NCBI GenBank assembly: GCA_910586845.1
Contig: CAJUJV010000001.1
Coordinates: forward strand, 37,812 to 61,966
Direction: 5' to 3'
Length of the DNA stretch: 24,155 nucleotides
From: an uncultured Hungatella sp.
GTDB taxonomy: Bacteria > Bacillota > Clostridia > Lachnospirales > Lachnospiraceae
Position 1 is the first letter of the stretch, and each line of letters opens with the position of its first letter. A model generated the notes under the pieces. That model worked only from the letters and a program-made list of their open reading frames with translations, made no database searches and was not told the DNA's origin. Of this stretch, positions 20,698 through 24,155 are shown one piece after another. Both the position numbers and the translations under genes were made by a program.

Positions 20698-21512
20698 TGG
20701 CAAAGACGACTTACAGCGAGCAGGAGAAAAAGACCCTGCGGAAGATGTTCTGGAATTCGGGACTGGTATTTTCCGGCTTTAATATGGTGAAGATGGAAGG
20801 CAATGCATTTGCCCTGACCATGGCTCCGGCCCTGGAGGAGCTTTATGAGGACCAGGAAGAGCGCAACGAGGCCATGAGACGGCACAACGGATTCTTCAAT
20901 ACCCACGCGGTGCTGTTTTCCCTGATCGCAGGCATCACATACGCTCTGGAGAGGCAGAAAAAGACCACGGGCAGCGTGGACGACGGGGTCATCGAAAATA
21001 TTAAGGTGGCTCTCATGGGCCCCACGGCAGGAATCGGAGATGCCTTCTTCTTCAACTGCCTGAGAGTCATCGCGGCAGGTATCGCCATCGGCCTGTGCAG
21101 CCAGGGAAATCTCCTGGGAGTCCTTCTGTTCGTGCTGATCTACGGCGGTTCCCAGATGGCGGCCAGATGGTATCTTCTCCGGACCGGTTACAAGTACGGA
21201 ACCTCCTTTATCGACTCGGTGTTTGAATCGGGCCTTATGGAATCCCTGACCAAGGCGGCAGGCGTCATGGGTATCACCATGGTAGGTGCTATGGTGGCCT
21301 CCTCCGTCAACGTGAAACTGGCCTGGACCATCACCGTGGGACAGACTTCCGTGGTGGTTCTGGATATCATCAATTCCATCATGCCCGGCCTTCTGTCCAT
21401 CCTCCTGGTGTTCGGACTGGTGCGGCTGATCAAGAAGGGCCATAAGCCCATTACCCTGGTCTTCGGTATCCTTCTGATCTCCATCGTGCTGGCGTTCTTC
21501 GGGATCTTTTAA
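20697..21512 (+). CDS. Mannose-family PTS subunit IID
   Basis: This 271-residue subunit pairs with IIC in the membrane. The start MAKTTYSEQEKKTLRKMF and the segment SGFNMVKMEGNAF plus GPTAGIGDAFF are typical of EIID, which is unique to this PTS family. C-terminal hydrophobic helices complete the protein. TGATG stop-start overlap with IIC gives coupling. Confidence 0.94.
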   Translation: MAKTTYSEQEKKTLRKMFWNSGLVFSGFNMVKMEGNAFALTMAPALEELYEDQEERNEAMRRHNGFFNTHAVLFSLIAGITYALERQKKTTGSVDDGVIENIKVALMGPTAGIGDAFFFNCLRVIAAGIAIGLCSQGNLLGVLLFVLIYGGSQMAARWYLLRTGYKYGTSFIDSVFESGLMESLTKAAGVMGITMVGAMVASSVNVKLAWTITVGQTSVVVLDIINSIMPGLLSILLVFGLVRLIKKGHKPITLVFGILLISIVLAFFGIF

Positions 21513-21526
21513 GGAGGGGCGGACTT

Positions 21527-22720
21527 ATGGGGAAAATGACCTGGAAATCGAGACGTATTTACACGGAAGACGGGGTCGTGGACGGCTACCTTACCATAGA
21601 GGACGACAAAATAGCCTGCGTCAGCGGCAGGTGGGATGGGCCTTATGAGGATCTGGGAGATCTGTGGGTCTGCCCGGGCATCATCGACGTTCACAACCAC
21701 GGCTTCGGCGGCTGGTCCATGACGGACCCCTGTGAGGACAAAGATATCAGAGGGTATGTGAAGGCCCTGGCCTCCGTGGGAGTCACCGGGATCCTGCCTA
21801 CGGCCAAAGAGGAGGCCTTCGAGGCCATAGTCAGAGTCATGGACCGGGAGTATGAAGGCGCCAGGATCCACGGTATCCACAGCGAAGGTCCCTTCTGGGC
21901 CAGAGGCGGAGAGAACACCGTGGGAGAGAAATGGCCTCTGCCCAGCGTGGAGGAGACCAGACGGCTGGTGGAAAAGGCCGGGGGGCACATGGCGGTCATG
22001 GCCATCGCTCCGGAACTGCCGGGAGCCTATGACGTCATACGGTATCTCCATTCCCAAAACATCAGGGTGGCCTGCTGCCATACGGCGGCCCATTCGGAAG
22101 AGATCTTCGCGGCGGCAGCGGAGGTCGGGTTTGACATTGCCACCCACCTGGGCAACGGCATGAGAGGGATCCATCACCGCAACGTAGGCGCCCTGGGAGC
22201 GCTGCTGCTTCTGGATGATATGTGGTATGAGGTGATTACCGACTTAAACCACATCTGCGCCGATATGCTGAAGCTGATGTTCCGGTTAAGGTCATATGAC
22301 AGATTCTGCCTGATCTCGGACTCCAACTTCATAGCCGGACTTCCGGCAGGAACCTATATGCGCTACGGCCGGGAGATGCGGGCCGACGAGAAAGGGCTGA
22401 TCCTCAACTCCGACGGGCGGATCTGCGGAAGCGGCAAATGGGTGTTAAGCAATATGGGTCAGCTGGTGAATCATGTAGGAGTCTCCATGGAGGAGGCGGT
22501 GAAGATGGCTTCTCTGAACCCGGCCAGGTATCTGGGCATAGACGGGGAGACCGGTTCTGTCCGGCCGGGGAAACGGGCTGATCTGACGGTGATCGACAGG
22601 AATTTTGTCTGCCACAGAACCTATGTGGGCGGAAGACAGGTATATGACAGAGAGACGGACACTCCAGAGCGGATCTTTAATCCGGAGGCCATGGCAAGAA
22701 GAGTGGAGGAAAAATCATGA
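21527..22720 (+). CDS. nagA: N-acetylglucosamine/galactosamine-6-phosphate deacetylase
   Basis: The enzyme removes acetate from an N-acetyl-hexosamine 6-phosphate, the first step after PTS uptake. This 397-residue amidohydrolase shows its metal and catalytic residues: H56 and H58 in DVHNHG, E120 in HSEGPF, H185 in CHTAAHS, H207 in THLGNGM and the catalytic D265 in ISDSN. The usual NAM segment reads GNGM. The start follows AAGGAGGGG. It lies inside the PTS operon and overlaps the IIB gene by 4 bp. Whether the substrate is the GlcNAc or GalNAc form (NagA or AgaA) cannot be told from sequence. Confidence 0.9.
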   Translation: MGKMTWKSRRIYTEDGVVDGYLTIEDDKIACVSGRWDGPYEDLGDLWVCPGIIDVHNHGFGGWSMTDPCEDKDIRGYVKALASVGVTGILPTAKEEAFEAIVRVMDREYEGARIHGIHSEGPFWARGGENTVGEKWPLPSVEETRRLVEKAGGHMAVMAIAPELPGAYDVIRYLHSQNIRVACCHTAAHSEEIFAAAAEVGFDIATHLGNGMRGIHHRNVGALGALLLLDDMWYEVITDLNHICADMLKLMFRLRSYDRFCLISDSNFIAGLPAGTYMRYGREMRADEKGLILNSDGRICGSGKWVLSNMGQLVNHVGVSMEEAVKMASLNPARYLGIDGETGSVRPGKRADLTVIDRNFVCHRTYVGGRQVYDRETDTPERIFNPEAMARRVEEKS

Positions 22721-23214
22721 TCAAATTATTCAGAATCGACGAACGGCTGATCCACGGGCAGATCGCCATCAAGTGGTCCCGCCATACAGGTGTGGACAGC
22801 ATCGTGGTAGCCAACGACAACGCGGCTGCAAGCCCTATGATCCAGAAATCCTTAAAGATGGCGGCGCCTCCGGGGATCAAGACCGTGATCAAGACCCTGG
22901 ATTCGGCCATAAGTACCTTAAACGACCCCAGATGCGAACCTTTAAAGGTTCTGGTCCTGGTCAACAGCCCTGCGGACGCCCTGAAGATGGTTCAGAACGT
23001 AAAGGGCATCCCCTTTGTCAACGTGGGCAACTACGGCCGCGTGGCGCCGAAAAAACCGGGAAAAGAGAGAGCCAGATTTGACAACAACCTGTACTGCGAC
23101 GACGAGGAGACAAAGGAGTTTCAGGAGCTTATGGGCCTGGGCCTGGAGTGTATCTACCAGACCACGCCGGAAGAGCCTGCCGTTCCCTTAAAGAAACTGA
23201 TTCCGGAAAAATAG
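22717..23214 (+). CDS. Mannose-family PTS subunit IIB
   Basis: This 165-residue cytoplasmic phosphotransfer protein begins MIKLFRIDERLIHGQI, where H13 is the phosphorylated residue of mannose-type IIB. It passes phosphate from IIA to the sugar. It starts with an ATGA overlap with nagA, and the length is normal. Confidence 0.95.
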   Translation: MIKLFRIDERLIHGQIAIKWSRHTGVDSIVVANDNAAASPMIQKSLKMAAPPGIKTVIKTLDSAISTLNDPRCEPLKVLVLVNSPADALKMVQNVKGIPFVNVGNYGRVAPKKPGKERARFDNNLYCDDEETKEFQELMGLGLECIYQTTPEEPAVPLKKLIPEK

Positions 23215-23233
23215 AAAAAACGGTGGAGACGCT

Positions 23234-24013
23234 ATGAAAATAATTGTACAGTCCGACGATTTGGGTATCACGGAGGCCGTCAGCTGTGGTATCGAAAAGG
23301 GGATCCGGGACGGCGTGGTGACCTGCACAGGCCTTTTCAGCAACATGCCGGCGGCAGAATTTGCCCTGCGGTTGGTGAAGCCTTACTCCCATGTGTGTCT
23401 GGGCCAGGACATCAACCTGGTGGCAGGGCGGCCCTGCGCAGACCCGGGACGAATCCCATCTCTGGTGCAGGAGGACGGAAGCTTTAAGACCTCCGGCATG
23501 CATCGGGCCATAGACGCAGAAGACGGCAGTCAGGATCATGTGGTCTATGAGGAGTGTGTGACAGAGACGGAAGCACAGATCCGGCGGTTTATGGAACTGG
23601 CGGGAAAGAAGCCGGAGTATCTTCACGGCCACTCCTACAGCACCCCGGCTACCTGGAGGGCCATGGCAGCCATGGGGGAGAAGTACGGGATCCCCCTGGT
23701 GAGAGACATGATAGAGCGGTACGGCATCGTCAGACAGACAGGCTGGAACAAGAAGCCCTTCCCTCTGGAGGAACAGATGAACACGGATCCCATGGAGTGT
23801 ATTCTGAGAGACAGGGAATTTCTGACCCATCCCATCGGGTTCATCGGGACCCACTGCGGATATGTGGACCAGGAACTGTTTCAGGTGTCTACCTACACCC
23901 TGATCCGCAACAGGGACTTATCCATGGTCACCGGCGCCAGAATGAGGCAGTGGATCCGGGAAAATGACATACAGCTGATCAGCTACCGGGATCTGATTGC
24001 AGCAGGATCTTAA
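23234..24013 (+). CDS. ChbG/YdjC-family carbohydrate deacetylase
   Basis: The family deacetylates chitooligosaccharides or their phosphates. In 259 residues, the metal-binding D8/D9 (QSDDLG), LHGHSYS near 135-141 and THCGY near 215 are present. At the place where relatives have a metal His (GLHL or GQH), this protein reads LGQDINL (D59). A single base change CAC to GAC would explain it. It lies 19 bp after the IIB gene, in a PTS operon that already has a NagA-type enzyme, so the imported sugar may be a di- or oligosaccharide. Confidence 0.85.
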   Translation: MKIIVQSDDLGITEAVSCGIEKGIRDGVVTCTGLFSNMPAAEFALRLVKPYSHVCLGQDINLVAGRPCADPGRIPSLVQEDGSFKTSGMHRAIDAEDGSQDHVVYEECVTETEAQIRRFMELAGKKPEYLHGHSYSTPATWRAMAAMGEKYGIPLVRDMIERYGIVRQTGWNKKPFPLEEQMNTDPMECILRDREFLTHPIGFIGTHCGYVDQELFQVSTYTLIRNRDLSMVTGARMRQWIRENDIQLISYRDLIAAGS

Positions 24014-24028
24014 TACGAGGAGGAAATC

Positions 24029-24155
24029 ATGGTAAAATTCTTTTTGTCAACCCACGGCCACATGGCCAGCGGACTGAAAAGCTCCATAGACATTCTTCTG
24101 GGGGACAGCAGCTGCATGACCGTGTTTGACGCCTATGTGGATGAGAAATCCCTGG
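24029..24155 (+). CDS. Mannose-family PTS subunit IIA, 5' part
   Basis: After AGGAGG the frame opens with MVKFFLSTHGHMASG and continues past the window end (42 codons visible). H9 in the STHGHMA motif is the site phosphorylated by HPr in mannose-type IIA. It completes the IIA/IIB/IIC/IID set of this operon, in the unusual order C, D, nagA, B, chbG-like, A. Confidence 0.9.
   Translation, partial: MVKFFLSTHGHMASGLKSSIDILLGDSSCMTVFDAYVDEKSL

Overview
This window looks like chromosome of a Firmicute of class Clostridia, most likely a Lachnospiraceae-type gut bacterium. The grounds are consensus sigma-A promoters with 17-bp spacers, strong AGGAGG ribosome binding sites, and the gene content: a mannose-family amino-sugar PTS, a TM1266-type hydrogenase regulator, a DUF1461 membrane protein and type III CRISPR. 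Assignment to a genus is not possible from the sequence alone.

Bases 1-3420 are an AT-richer, probably mobile CRISPR neighbourhood. It holds the 3' end of a csm4-like gene, a two-spacer CRISPR array, and cas1-cas2. The most striking structure is a duplicated small-gene cassette that brackets cas1-cas2. Each copy has a conserved 65-bp promoter block (a third, solitary copy lies just upstream of the first cassette), a 22-codon Cys-rich peptide gene, a run of conserved RNA hairpins, a 63- or 65-residue Gly/Ala-rich hydrophobic protein gene, and two 3' hairpins. Differences between the copies in the core of the Cys peptide are all synonymous, and several stems differ in sequence but keep their pairing. 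I recognise no known family for either product; this is the best candidate for an undescribed system.

Bases 3420-9700 hold a DEDDh exonuclease on the plus strand whose only good promoter would give a leaderless mRNA. A minus-strand operon follows in the order DUF1461 membrane protein, D-Ala-D-Ala carboxypeptidase, KdpD-like histidine kinase, KdpE-like regulator. Then comes a minus-strand membrane protein with a C-terminal SH3b domain.

Bases 9700-12480 hold trmB, a 46-codon small gene and trxA, then two identical tRNA-Lys(CTT) genes with near-identical terminators. An internally deleted ROK protein sits between the tRNAs. A TM1266-family ACT-like regulator follows.

Bases 12470-17720 hold a degenerate GGDEF-EAL protein (minus), a solitary AbiEi-like antitoxin (plus), and a minus-strand operon of a PP2A-like phosphatase, an RpiR/SIS regulator and an unusual PTS-IIB-like/ROK fusion.

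Bases 17720-24155 hold a BglG/MtlR-type PRD regulator followed by a mannose-family PTS operon in the order IIC, IID, nagA-type deacetylase, IIB, ChbG/YdjC-type deacetylase, IIA (cut by the window end). Together these would import and phosphorylate an N-acetylated amino sugar or oligosaccharide and deacetylate it. A cre-like site overlaps the expected transcription start.
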